A stretch of DNA of 64,000 nt from Acetispira formosa (nom. nud.) (lineage in GTDB: Bacteria > Desulfobacterota > Desulfarculia > Adiutricales > Adiutricaceae): NCBI GenBank assembly GCA_023525915.1, contig CP026657.1:620001-684000 (forward strand), written 5' to 3'. The stretch's first letter is position 1, and the number at the start of each line of letters is the position of its first letter. Below, piece after piece: positions 43,542-53,300 of the stretch. Under the pieces are notes generated by a model. That model was not told the origin of the DNA and searched no databases. It saw only the letters and a list, made by a program, of their open reading frames with translations. Both the position numbers and the translations under genes were made by a program.

Positions 43542-44450
43542 TCAATCCCTGAACAGCACGGCGATACGGTTGTGCCCGGCCAGATCGCGAATGGGTTCAG
43601 CCGCTTTATAGCCGAGAGTGGCGGCCGCTTTCTCCAACTCGGCCAGGGATTCCGGCCATATTTCAAGTAGAATGCGCCCTTGGGGTTCCAGCATGGCGAC
43701 TGAGGTCTCCAGAAGCCGCAGAATCAGATCAAGGCCGGCCGCTCCGCCATCCAGGGCCAGATGCGGCTCATGAAGCCCCACGTCAGGCATCAGCGTGGCC
43801 ATTTCCGGGGTCGGGATATAGGGCAGATTGGCGCAGATAAGATGAAATGTTCCGCCCTTCAGTGGTTCAGTCAAATCACCGTGATGAAAGGTAACCCGAT
43901 CATTCAGATTGAGGCCCGCGGCGTTCTCGCGAGCCAGCTCCAAAGCCGACTCTGATATATCCACGGCCGATACGGCCGCATTGGCCACGGCACTGGCCAG
44001 GGCCAGGGAAATGGCTCCGCTGCCGCAGCCGATATCTGCTATACGCAGGCTTTGACCCGGCCACAGTTCTTTGGACAGCCGAATGGCTTCATCCACCAGG
44101 TGCTCGGTCTCCGGCCGGGGAATGAGGGCGGCCGGAGTAGTCTTGAATTTTAGGCCGTAAAACTCTTTCTCGCCTAAAATATAGGCCACCGGCTCATGTT
44201 TGGAGCGGCGGCGCACCAATTCCCGGTATTCGCCCAGCTCAGCCTCAGCCATAAGTTTTTCAAAATTGACGTAAAGCTGAACTTTGGGCATTTTTAAAAC
44301 CCGTGAAAGCAGAAGCTCCGCATCCAGCCGGGGGGTAGACGACCCCTTGTCGGCCAGAAATGAAGCCGTGGTGGCCAAAAGACGCCCTACCCTCCAGCCA
44401 TCGTCAGTGTTCTGCTCAGCCGCCTGAACCGCCCCGGCTTCGTCAGCCAT
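43542..44450 (-). CDS. prmC: Release-factor glutamine methyltransferase
   Basis: 302 residues. Methylates the glutamine of the GGQ motif of RF1/RF2. SAM-binding [16 protein letters not shown] and the substrate motif ANLPYIP (family consensus NPPY). The start at 44450 overlaps the prfA stop by eight bases and fits the normal N-terminus; the open frame extends 14 codons further. Gene order prfA-prmC is common and functionally coherent. Confidence 0.93.
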   Translation of the reverse strand: MADEAGAVQAAEQNTDDGWRVGRLLATTASFLADKGSSTPRLDAELLLSRVLKMPKVQLYVNFEKLMAEAELGEYRELVRRRSKHEPVAYILGEKEFYGLKFKTTPAALIPRPETEHLVDEAIRLSKELWPGQSLRIADIGCGSGAISLALASAVANAAVSAVDISESALELARENAAGLNLNDRVTFHHGDLTEPLKGGTFHLICANLPYIPTPEMATLMPDVGLHEPHLALDGGAAGLDLILRLLETSVAMLEPQGRILLEIWPESLAELEKAAATLGYKAAEPIRDLAGHNRIAVLFRD

Positions 44451-45516
44451 TTTTCTGGGCCTCGGCCAGTTGTCTGGCCTGGAAATGAGCACCGATAGTC
44501 TGGATGGTTTCAGCCAGGTCGCCGTCCATGATTTCGCCCAAACGGTAAAGGGTCAGCCCCACCCGGTGATCGGTCATGCGGCCCTGTGGGTAGTTATAGG
44601 TACGGATGCGTTCACTGCGGTCGCCGGTACCCACCTGATTATGGCGCTCCTCACTGATCTTGCTCTGCTGCTCGGCCGCCATCTGGTCCATCAGACGGGC
44701 CCGCAGAACCCGCAGAGCCTTGGCTTTGTTCTTAATCTGCGATTTTTCATCCTGGCAGGTCACTACCAGGCCGGTCGGCAGGTGGGTCACCCGCACGGCC
44801 GAGTCCGTGGTGTTGACGCTTTGGCCGCCCGGCCCGGAGGACCGGTAGACATCCACCTTCACCTCTTCCGGCTTGATGTCGACCTCAACTTCCTCCGCTT
44901 CCGGCAGCACGGCCACGGTCACGGCTGAAGTATGGATGCGGCCCTGGGTCTCGGTGGCCGGAACCCTCTGCACCCTATGCACGCCGCTCTCGTACTTCAG
45001 CTGGCTGTAAACCCTGTCCCCTTCAATCAAGACGATGATTTCCTTGAAACCGCCGCCGTCAGTGGGGCTGGAACTGAGTATCTCCACCTTCCAGCCCTTG
45101 GTCTCCGCGTAACGGGTATACATGCGGAACAAATCAGCCGCGAACAGGGCCGCCTCATCACCGCCCGTGCCGGCCCGGATTTCCACTACTGTATTCTTTT
45201 CATCATTGGGATCTTTTGGCAGGAGAAGAATCTTCAGATCTTCCTGAGCCCGGCCCTCCTCTTCGGTCAGGCCCTCCAGCTCCAGAATCGCCATTTCCCG
45301 CATTTCCTCATTCTCATCGGCCAGCATGGTCTTCGCGCCCTCAATGTCGTCCTGAATCTTTCTCAGGCGTCGCCAGGCGCTCACCACTTTACCGACTTCA
45401 TTGTGGCGGCGGGCCGTCTCTTTGAACACTTTGGGGTCTTTAAGCGTTTCCGGGTCGCTGAGGGCGGCCTCCAATTGAGCGAAATTCTTTTCTATTTCAG
45501 TAAAATCATTAAACAT
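44443..45516 (-). CDS. prfA: Peptide chain release factor 1
   Basis: 357 residues. PAT tripeptide (186-188), which reads UAA/UAG, and GGQ (230-232), which triggers hydrolysis, identify RF1. The ATG at 45516 is used; a TTG two codons before it also fits the frame. RBS is weak. Lies downstream of the DUF1385 gene and overlaps prmC. Confidence 0.96.
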   Translation of the reverse strand: MFNDFTEIEKNFAQLEAALSDPETLKDPKVFKETARRHNEVGKVVSAWRRLRKIQDDIEGAKTMLADENEEMREMAILELEGLTEEEGRAQEDLKILLLPKDPNDEKNTVVEIRAGTGGDEAALFAADLFRMYTRYAETKGWKVEILSSSPTDGGGFKEIIVLIEGDRVYSQLKYESGVHRVQRVPATETQGRIHTSAVTVAVLPEAEEVEVDIKPEEVKVDVYRSSGPGGQSVNTTDSAVRVTHLPTGLVVTCQDEKSQIKNKAKALRVLRARLMDQMAAEQQSKISEERHNQVGTGDRSERIRTYNYPQGRMTDHRVGLTLYRLGEIMDGDLAETIQTIGAHFQARQLAEAQKNG

Positions 45517-45551
45517 GAGCAATTATCCGTGATTTGAGGGCTGATATAAAA

Positions 45552-45574
45552 CAAGCCGGAAATAATCCGGCTTG
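45552..45574 (-). terminator. Possible terminator between DUF1385 gene and prfA
   Basis: On the minus strand CAAGCCGG-attattt-CCGGCTTG followed by TTTTATAT. It may separate rpmE-DUF1385 transcription from prfA. Confidence 0.6.
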
Positions 45575-45648
45575 CCTGAAAAAAATATTTCCTGGAGCCT
45601 GATCTCCTGAACACTCCCCATCCGAAGAAGCATTGCGGCGGAGCCAGA

Positions 45649-46722
45649 CTAATTGGGGGCGACGGCTTTCTTCAAGGCGTCAAGGGCGACTTCCAATTGG
45701 GATTCATCCGGTTTGCGGGTAGTCAGCCGCTGAAGCAGAAGCCCCGGCCAGAGCATGATGCGCCAGATGGATCCTGGTGAAGATTTGCCGGCCAGACGCG
45801 TCACTTCATAGGCCAGACCGGCCAAAGGCAGCATCAGCACAATCTTCAAACCGATGCCGGCGACAGTGCGGGCAATCGAAGCTCCCTCAGCGGAAAAAAC
45901 CAGAGGAAAGACCGCCGCGAAAAACAATATGCTCAGGGCCAGCACTAAAAAAATGAATGCCGTGCCGCAGCGCGGGTGCCAGGCCGAATGACGGGCGGCC
46001 ATATCGGCCGTCAGCGGCTCACCGGCTTCAAAGGTATAAATCGCCTTGTGTTCGGCCCCATGATAGGCGTAAACCCTGCCTATATCGGGAATCAGGCCGA
46101 TAGCCCAGACATAGCCGATAAACAGGCCGAATTTTATAATGCCATCGAGCAGATGAAACAGCCCGGAACTTTCATCAAAGCCCCAGTATTTACCGGCCAG
46201 AACACTTGCCACATGAGGCAGGGCCACAAAAAGCCCCATAGCCAGCGCAAAGGCGGTAATCAGGGTAAAAGCCAGGGACCAGAAACCAAGAGCCGGTTTA
46301 TCCCCCGGCTTCCCGCTCTCCCCCTCCTTGGATTCATCCACGTCGCGGGCCGCAATCTCGGCTGAATAATTCAAAGCTTTCAGACCGATGATCATCGATT
46401 CAAGGAGCACCACAGCCCCCCGCAAAATGGGTTTCCCCAAAACAGGCCACCTTCTGGCCCAGCCCCGATAGGGAGTGACGGAAGTCTCCAACTCCCCATC
46501 CTCACGGCGGACAGTCACCGTCCACCGATCAGGACCGCGCATCATAACGCCCTCAATGACAGCCTGACCGCCGACATTGGGACATTTGAGCGCACCAGCG
46601 CCACCAGCCGGAGAGATATTCTCCCCGGCTGAAGCACAAGAGGCCTCCTGGTCTGCGGCCAGGACCGGCAGAACAAGCGCGGCCCTGACCAGAGCACATT
46701 TGCGCCCCGGTTTTGTAATCAT
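45649..46722 (-). CDS. DUF1385 family membrane protein
   Basis: 357 residues. Core family motif VGGQAVIEGVMMRGPDRWTV near residue 55, followed by several membrane helices and GRVYAYHGAEHKAIYTFEAG, then RHSAWHPRCGTAFIFLVLAL (metal-binding-like HxxxxC). DUF1385 proteins are conserved beside rpmE and prfA in many bacteria, without a settled function. The ATG at 46722 comes five bases after the rpmE stop; the N-terminal 50 residues are poorly conserved, so translation may start later. Confidence 0.85.
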   Translation of the reverse strand: MITKPGRKCALVRAALVLPVLAADQEASCASAGENISPAGGAGALKCPNVGGQAVIEGVMMRGPDRWTVTVRREDGELETSVTPYRGWARRWPVLGKPILRGAVVLLESMIIGLKALNYSAEIAARDVDESKEGESGKPGDKPALGFWSLAFTLITAFALAMGLFVALPHVASVLAGKYWGFDESSGLFHLLDGIIKFGLFIGYVWAIGLIPDIGRVYAYHGAEHKAIYTFEAGEPLTADMAARHSAWHPRCGTAFIFLVLALSILFFAAVFPLVFSAEGASIARTVAGIGLKIVLMLPLAGLAYEVTRLAGKSSPGSIWRIMLWPGLLLQRLTTRKPDESQLEVALDALKKAVAPN

Positions 46723-46726
46723 GAAA

Positions 46727-46951
46727 TTACTTCTTTTTGCCCGTGGGCTTGGGGGCCTGGGCATATTTACGCTGGAAACGCTCAACGCGGCCGGCCGTAT
46801 CGACCAGCTTCTGCTTGCCGGTATAGAAGGGATGGCAGGCAGAGCAGATTTCGACCTTGATGGAATCCAGAACCGAGCCGGTGGTGAATTCATTGCCGCA
46901 GGCGCAGCTGGCGGTGATTTCTTTGTAGTTGGGATGGATATCGGGCTTCAT
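46727..46951 (-). CDS. rpmE: 50S ribosomal protein L31
   Basis: 74 residues. [20 protein letters not shown] and [20 protein letters not shown]; the cysteines show the zinc-binding (C+) form. RBS GGAGG precedes the ATG at 46951; the frame reaches further upstream without support. Usual neighbour of DUF1385 and prfA. Confidence 0.96.
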   Translation of the reverse strand: MKPDIHPNYKEITASCACGNEFTTGSVLDSIKVEICSACHPFYTGKQKLVDTAGRVERFQRKYAQAPKPTGKKK

Positions 46952-47431
46952 AAAACAGGTCCTCCATATATTGTGTGTGCTGATGCCCACAAACGTATAT
47001 TAAAGCATATATCGCGTTCAAAGGCAAGTCAAGTTTTACAAAAAAATTATTTCAAATTGAGGTCAGAAGGCTGTTATTAGAGGGGGGCTTTGCCCCTCCA
47101 CCCCACAAGGGGTATAACCCCTTGACCCCACCGAAATTCCTAAGAAGGAATTTCGGTACCTTGGTTTTTGATTGATATAGGCCGCATTGTATACGTGCCA
47201 TCAAATGTTGTGCCAGTTCAGAGGAGGACTACCGCTACCTCAGAACTGGTCATTAAGAAAAAACGCGTGTCCTCTCGGCCTCCGCTACACCATTAGCTTT
47301 CACGAATCTTCCCCTTCTCGCGCCGCTGACGCTCTAGGGGGCCGGGGCTGAATTTCACGGAAAAACCCCTTGCCGGGTGGGGAGCAAAGCACCCCTCTTC
47401 AATTACCTTCTTATATAAAACCCGCTGCCGC
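46952..47431. repeat. Triple-hairpin 0.2-kb element, right (inverted) copy, with flanks
   Basis: The element spans 47079-47278 and is the mirror image of 25822-26020. Downstream, 47370-47395 has a further small piece (CCCCTTGCCGGGTGGGGAGC) like the last hairpin of the element, perhaps a remnant of another copy. No gene is supported in this 480-bp gap; the rpmE promoter should lie near 46990-47060, an AT-rich stretch. Confidence 0.8.
47079..47278 (-). repeat. Triple-hairpin 0.2-kb element, right copy (exact extent)
   Basis: Mirror image of 25822-26020: GGGGGGCTTTGCCCCTCCAC, then hairpins CAAGGGG/CCCCTTG, CCGAAATTCCT/AGGAATTTCGG and CCAGTTCAGAGG/CCTCAGAACTGG. The CCGAAA hairpin differs from the left copy by a matched change on both arms (ACTCCT/AGGAGT against ATTCCT/AGGAAT). 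Confidence 0.88.
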
Positions 47432-48838
47432 TTATGAACAGGAACTGACCCGGTTGCGTCCGGCGGTTTTGGCCTGATACATAGCCTGGTCGGCCCGGGC
47501 AAAGAAGGTTTCCCCATTGTCCTCAGTTTTTATTTCCGCGACACCCATAGAGAGCGTCACCTGAACCGTAGTGGTGTTCGTTTTCGAAAGCTTGAATTCT
47601 ACTGAATCAATGTTCCGGCGTATTTTTTCCGCCACGCCTATGGCGGCCGCCAACCCCGCGTTGGGCATAAGTATGACGAATTCATCACCGCCGTAACGAT
47701 AAATCAGGTCATCGTTGCGCAGGGATTCCTTGGTCAGTTTGGCCACATAAGATAGAACGCGGTCACCGGCCAGGTGACCGTAAGTATTGTTGAAATCGCG
47801 GAAATGATCAATGTCGAAAACTATCATGCTGCAGGTGCGCAGAGCTTTGTTTTTGAACTCCAGAAGCGTTTTGCTTATCTGGTCGTCATAGGCCCGGCGA
47901 TTGAGAACATTGGTCAGGGGATCGTGGAAAGAGGCGGCTTTAAGGTTTTCTATTTCCTGCATCATTTCATGGCTTTGACGGCTGAAAGTCGCATAGTCCT
48001 GATGCGTCTGGGCCAGGCGCTTCTCAGCCTTGGTCCTCTCGGAGGCCAGAGCTTCAAGCCGATCCTTATCAGCGTCTTTCTTTTGCTGGATACAGTCGCA
48101 AAGCTTGTTGACCTTGTCGGAGACTTTTTTAAACATCTGCTCAAGGTCTACCGCGGACGGATTGGGAGTAACCAGGGTTCCGATCTCCTTGAGCCCGTCT
48201 TCCATAACGGTGGTGAAGCTGGATTCAGAGCCGGAGATATAAGTTTGACTGCTGCTGAGCGAACCAATAAAATCTTTTTCAGTTTTTTCAAGGCTTTTTA
48301 GGATTTCCCCCACATGCTTGAAAGCTTTGGAGCGTTCCTCCCACAAATCTTCCCGGATCTGGACAACCAAATCCAGGAAACGCTGAAGGATCTCCTCCAG
48401 CCCGGCCCCCGACTTCAAGAGCCGCACCAGAGCCTCCACCTCAACCTTATAATTATTGGGCCGGATAGAGACAACATGATTAATCATGTTTATAAATACG
48501 TTGGACAGCTGGCCGTCAACCTTCATATCGGCCGTCGGCGCGGGGTCGTCTTCGCGCACCTCCATTCGCTCGGAAGGCGTCTCCTGCTTTACCTCCAGAA
48601 CGTTGCGGCTGTTGCGGCTCGATACATCGGCCGCCGCATTGGCCAGGCTGTAGGCGCTTCTTTTGACAAAATCCGGCTCCATCAGCCTTGATGACTTGAT
48701 AAGACGGACCAGATCATCATGGGCGCTGGCAAATTGGGGCCCGGCGGCCGACAGAATATCGGCCAATGATTCCAGAAGATAAGTGGCCGACTTTTCAAGC
48801 TCTTCAATATTGACCGTATGTTCGAACATTTTATCCAT
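47432..48838 (-). CDS. Diguanylate cyclase (GGDEF), cytoplasmic
   Basis: 468 residues. About 300 residues of mainly helical N-terminal sequence with a coiled-coil just before the GGDEF domain (about 300-465: DPLTNVLNRRAYD, IDHFRDFNNTYGHLAGDRVL, RYGGDEFVILM). The active-site GGDEF is intact, and RNDD five residues before it is a consensus inhibitory RxxD site, so the enzyme should make c-di-GMP with product inhibition. No membrane helix or known sensor domain. The first of two near ATGs is used. Confidence 0.92.
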   Translation of the reverse strand: MDKMFEHTVNIEELEKSATYLLESLADILSAAGPQFASAHDDLVRLIKSSRLMEPDFVKRSAYSLANAAADVSSRNSRNVLEVKQETPSERMEVREDDPAPTADMKVDGQLSNVFINMINHVVSIRPNNYKVEVEALVRLLKSGAGLEEILQRFLDLVVQIREDLWEERSKAFKHVGEILKSLEKTEKDFIGSLSSSQTYISGSESSFTTVMEDGLKEIGTLVTPNPSAVDLEQMFKKVSDKVNKLCDCIQQKKDADKDRLEALASERTKAEKRLAQTHQDYATFSRQSHEMMQEIENLKAASFHDPLTNVLNRRAYDDQISKTLLEFKNKALRTCSMIVFDIDHFRDFNNTYGHLAGDRVLSYVAKLTKESLRNDDLIYRYGGDEFVILMPNAGLAAAIGVAEKIRRNIDSVEFKLSKTNTTTVQVTLSMGVAEIKTEDNGETFFARADQAMYQAKTAGRNRVSSCS

Positions 48839-49094
48839 ATCTTGTCACTTTGAATTTACTGGCTGATATGCGTGAAGGTCCACGCCGGGGTTAATGCCAA
48901 AGGGTTGAATACACTTGAAAAAATAACGGTTCGCCTGATTGGTGCAAACCGGTTTATTTATCAAATCCTAAAGGCTCGAATAATTTTTTAAATTTTCATC
49001 CGCAATTATATGGAAGACATAAATTTCAGGAAATACACGAAAATTTTCATTTGAGCCAATTGGCCGGTTTACGCCGGGCGATGAAAGGTGACGC

Positions 49095-49574
49095 TCAGTT
49101 GCTTTCTTCGCTCGATGAGGAATTTTTGCGGCTGAGAACCGGCATTTTATAGACGGTCACACCTTCTTTTTTTAACAAGGCGTCCTGATCCTCTGTGGAC
49201 TGACCGCGAATATTGCGCGGAGCACTCACGCCATAGTGCATTTTAAGGGCTTCATCGGTAAAATCAGTGCCGACGTCATCGAATTCTTTTTCCAGCTGTT
49301 TGGAAAAACTTTCCCAGCTTTTCATGAACTGCTCTATAAGCTGCTCCGGGGGGCCTGCCGCCGAAACCGCCGGGGCGGCGGCCGGAACCGGCGCCTTCTC
49401 AGTGCGGCCGCTTCGAACCACGCCAAAAGTGGATGGACGGCGACTGACGGATTCATCACCACAGACAGGGCAGGCCAATTGCCTGTTCTTGAGCTGAGCC
49501 TTAAGGTCTTTCAGATCCTGAAACCAGCCCTCGAAACGGTGCCCCTGAGAGCATATGAGATCATAAACAACCAT
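49095..49574 (-). CDS. DUF1178 family protein
   Basis: 159 residues. N-terminal zinc-ribbon-like part: VVYDLICSQGHRFEGWFQDL and CPVCGDESVSRRPSTFGV (CxxC). The second half is helical with ALKMHYGVSAPRNIRGQST. DUF1178 proteins are widespread in proteobacteria, of unknown role. Stands alone, flanked by gaps on both sides. Confidence 0.85.
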   Translation of the reverse strand: MVVYDLICSQGHRFEGWFQDLKDLKAQLKNRQLACPVCGDESVSRRPSTFGVVRSGRTEKAPVPAAAPAVSAAGPPEQLIEQFMKSWESFSKQLEKEFDDVGTDFTDEALKMHYGVSAPRNIRGQSTEDQDALLKKEGVTVYKMPVLSRKNSSSSEESN

Positions 49575-49994
49575 ATCATACCTGAGGAGTCAGCACCGCC
49601 GACCGGGGCGGAAGAATCCATCCGGCGGCAAAGCGGCTTTGAAGCCCGCCGGAATGGCTCCAGTAAAAAAAAGAGACGGGAGAGCCGGTCAACGGCCCGC
49701 CGCTTTCAGCGACATGAAAGTGCGGCGATACATGACCATAATCTGATCAAGGTCCTTTTACCTTGTACAACACTACATGTATTCCTAATGATAAACAGCT
49801 ATACAATAAAAGTCAACCTGAAGGGGAGAGCCGGAGTTGGCCCTGTCATCCCTGATTGCGATTTGGGGCCGGTCAAAAAGTGCGGCTCCTGGCCGGGGGG
49901 CGGCTATTTAGACTTCAAAATCGGCTGAAGCCGGAGATTCGTCCACATCCGGCTTCAGTGCCTGAGGCGAAAGTGGCTGGAATAGCTGTTTATA
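49575..49994. other. Intergenic region between DUF1178 and TM2-like genes
   Basis: 420 bp without a supportable gene. A hairpin at 49926-49959 (CTGAAGCCGGA with TCCGGCTTCAG) probably ends transcription of the TM2-like gene. An AT-rich stretch at 49750-49815 might hold the DUF1178 promoter. Nothing else recognised. Confidence 0.5.
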
Positions 49995-50279
49995 CTAGTC
50001 CAGGCCGCGCAGAATACGATTGTTATGGTTATTAATGGAAATCACGGCAATAATGACCGACAGGATATGCCAGCCGCCAAGCAGAAAACCAAAAAATCCG
50101 AAAGAGATCCAGGTCAGAATAACCAGGGCTGCCTCGACCAGAAGCCCCAGGATACCCCAGCCGATGCTGAGGTAGAACATACCCAGCCCGCCGAACAGAA
50201 TGGTCAAAACAACTCCGAGTCCAAGCGATTTGCCCTTTAGCTGCACTCTGGCATCATATCTGTCCATAACTTGCTCCAT
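49995..50279 (-). CDS. Small TM2-like membrane protein
   Basis: 94 residues. Two to three hydrophobic segments (about 20-38, 42-60, 66-84) with a glycine-rich start, LTILFGGLGMFYLSIGWGIL, resembling the TM2 domain family. The ATG at 50279 is given; a second ATG at 50267 has GGAG in better position. Role unknown. Follows the large repeat protein on the same strand, 75 bp downstream. Confidence 0.65.
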   Translation of the reverse strand: MEQVMDRYDARVQLKGKSLGLGVVLTILFGGLGMFYLSIGWGILGLLVEAALVILTWISFGFFGFLLGGWHILSVIIAVISINNHNNRILRGLD

Positions 50280-50354
50280 TCTGAATAATTTTTGAGTGGC
50301 GACTGAATGGCCGTCCAGGCCGCCAACAGAATTTTACAACGGATCAACGCGATG

Positions 50355-53300
50355 TCAAAAATCGAATTTATCCTGATTATCATCATCAGAGCGGCGTTTT
50401 TTGCGATGGTCAAGGGTGGCCAGCCGCTGCTCGAGCGGAACCTTTTTAGTCTTCTTTTTCGACGGCACTTTCAGGAACGGCAGCCAGCCGTCATCATCGG
50501 CGGCCTCCGGTTCAGAGGTTTCAGCCTCAGCCGGTTCACCGGCCGGGGAGGCATTTTCAACTTCTGCCGCAACTAAAGGCAACTCTTTCTGCGAAAGCTC
50601 AACGGATTCATCGGAAGACTCTTCCGACGATTCTGCCGGAGGCGCAATATCTTCCGGTTCCGGCCCGGCGGGAAGTTCATCATCAGTATCCACCCGCTCA
50701 CACAGAATAAGAGGTTCATCATCATCCTGGTCTGGTTCAGCGGGCGGCTGATCAAGATAAAAATCCCCGGTTGCGGTTACCGGCTCCGGCGCGCCCTGTT
50801 CCTCATCCCGCAGACCGGGCTGATCAATCAGGTCGTCTTCAAAGTGGGCGACGGACTCAAACCCGCCGGCAACGCCGGATTCATCAAAAATGCCGCTTGC
50901 AGCCTGGGCCGGGAGAAAGATGTAACCTTCGTCTTCCAGCGTCGGGCCGCTTTCAAAGACCGCCGGTGAGGCGATATCTTCATCTTCCGGCTCCACCAGG
51001 GCCGGGCCGGAGACATTCAGCAGGGCCACCCCCTCCTCCACCATGTTTTCGTGAAAGCTGTCAGCATATTCCATGGGGTCGATATCAGGCACCTCACCGG
51101 CCGGGCCAGCCAGTATATGGACTTCATCCGGCCCCATGATCGAAAATGAGCCGCCGTCCAATTCCGGTTTGTTTACTTCAGCGGTCTGTTCATCGCTAGC
51201 TGGCGGTAAATCGGCCAAGTGTTCGCTCTGGGGCCATTGGGTCTGAATTTCTTCCGGCTCAATATCTTCAGGCTCATCCTCCGGTTCACTCAGAAAAATG
51301 AAATCAGCTTCGGTCGCAGCGGGTTTAACAGCTTCATCATCAAAAACAGCCGCCGCGATTCTCTCCACTATCGGCCCAGGTTCCGCCGGCAGAATATAAT
51401 CATCATCGGCCCCTTCAATCGGCGCGGCCACGAAGGTGAAACCGCTGGCGGTCTCCTCCGGTGCGCTGATTTCAGCCTCAAAAACGGAATCCCCAGCTTC
51501 ATTGACAATTGTGTCAGAATCTTCCTGGAAACCGTCAGGAACACCGGGAAGCGCGGAAAAATCTTCAGAAGCAACCATCGGACGCGGAGGTGAGGGGATG
51601 GAGATGGAAGAATCGGCGTCGATAAGCCTCAGGTTCGGCACTGAAATACTGAACGACGGCCCGGAAGACGGGAGGCTTATGGATGGGAACGGCTCTATCC
51701 AGGGTTCGTCTTCCTCTTCCGAATCTTCGTCCACTAGCTCGACCAAAGTTCCCTCATCATCCTCCATAAGTGAGGGCGGCTCGGAAACGTCGGCCTCATC
51801 CGGGGCAACAATAGTGAGAAGCTCGTCCTCAAGAGGGGTGATTTCTTCCACCGGCCCTTCACTGTGCTGATGGACAATCCGTGATTCCAGTTCCTGACGC
51901 ACGGCCGCCTCCAGCGCCTCCGGCAGGGCGGACTGCACAGCCGCGGCCAGTTTTTCCGGTAATCCGGCTTCAACGGCTTTAGCCAGTTCGCCGGGCAGAT
52001 GTTCGGCCACAGATTCGGCCAGCTTGTCCGGCAAATGAGCGGAAATGGCCAGAGCCATTTCCTCCGGCAATTTTTCACTGACAGCCAGTGCCAAAGCGGC
52101 CGGGGCTTTATCCTCAATCGCGGCTTTCAGGCTGTCCGGCAGTTGGGCCTCAACTGCCAGGGACAGCTTTTCCGGGAGACCCGCCTCAACGGCTCTGGCC
52201 AATTCTTCCGGCAGTCTTTCAGTGACGGCCATGGGCAACTCAGCGGTCAGGCGGTCATCCACAGCCGTCTTCAGGGCTTCAGGCAGTAATTCGGCCACCC
52301 TGGCGTCCAGGGCTTCAGGCAGGGCCGCCTCAACCGCCGCGGAGAGGGCTCCGGGCAATTCAGCGGCTACGGCCGCCGCCAGGGCCTGGGAGGGCTCGGC
52401 CATCATGGCGCGGGAGACGTCCTCATCGCTGACGCGGTGGGCGGCGGCCTCCGCCAGAGCATCCGGCAGGGCCATTTCCACGGCTTCCGAGAGCGCGGCG
52501 GGCAGTCGGTCAGCCACGGCCCGATTCAAGGCTTCAGGCAGGTTCAAGGTGACCGCGTCGGAAAGGGCTTCGCCCAACTTTTCATCCACCGCCGCTGAAA
52601 GGGCTTCCGGGAGCTGCTCTTTAACCAGAGCCTCCATCACTACCGGCAGTTTTTCAGCCGCGCTTTCGGCCAGAGCACCGGGCAGTTTTTCAATAACAGC
52701 GGCATTCAGGGCGGCTGGCAGCTTCTCTTCCACCTTGCCTGACAATGCAGCCGGAAGTTTTTCCTCAACCGCCGGGGCGAGTTTGTCGGCCACGGCGGCG
52801 GCCAGGGCCACCGGCAGTTTTTCAGCCACTGCCTTTGAAAGCGCCAGGGGAAGCTCTTCGGCCACAGCCATTTTCAGGGCCGAACGCTTCTCAGCCTCAG
52901 AAAGTGCGGGCGCGGCGGCCTCCCTCTCGGGTCCGCTCTCGACAGCGGGTTCAAAATTTTCAGGCAGATCAAACTTGCCGCGTTTATCAATGGTGAGCGA
53001 GAAGATGCGGCGGTTCAGAATCAGCCCGCGCACCATTGCCAGCACAAACAGGCGGTAAGTATCGGCGCTGAAATCATAGTGGAAGGACATTTCAGCGGCG
53101 CTTTCAGGGGTCCAGTCGCCTTCGCCGTCTGGTTCTATGAACATCGGCAGGCCGTTGGTATCCTTGAAAATGCGCTTCCAGACCGCCGCCGGGACGGAGC
53201 CGGTATGAATGACCTCCGCCAGGATGTGGCGCAGATCCTCCTGGAAAGACACCAGATCCTTATAAAGATCCTCACCTGAAAGATAGCTCAGATAGCGGCG

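Noticed and set aside
46723-46893. Longer start for the DUF1385 protein
   Set aside because: It would overlap most of rpmE out of frame; the ATG at 46722 directly follows the rpmE stop.
51882-52880. Periodic 36-bp DNA pattern that could suggest a CRISPR or minisatellite array
   Set aside because: The period reflects 12-residue protein repeats; units differ strongly at DNA level and the reading frame is open over the whole region.
52045-53058. Long plus-strand open frame antisense to the repeat protein (Ala/Ser/Gly-rich)
   Set aside because: It is the shadow of the GC-rich repeat on the other strand, with no RBS and low-complexity composition.
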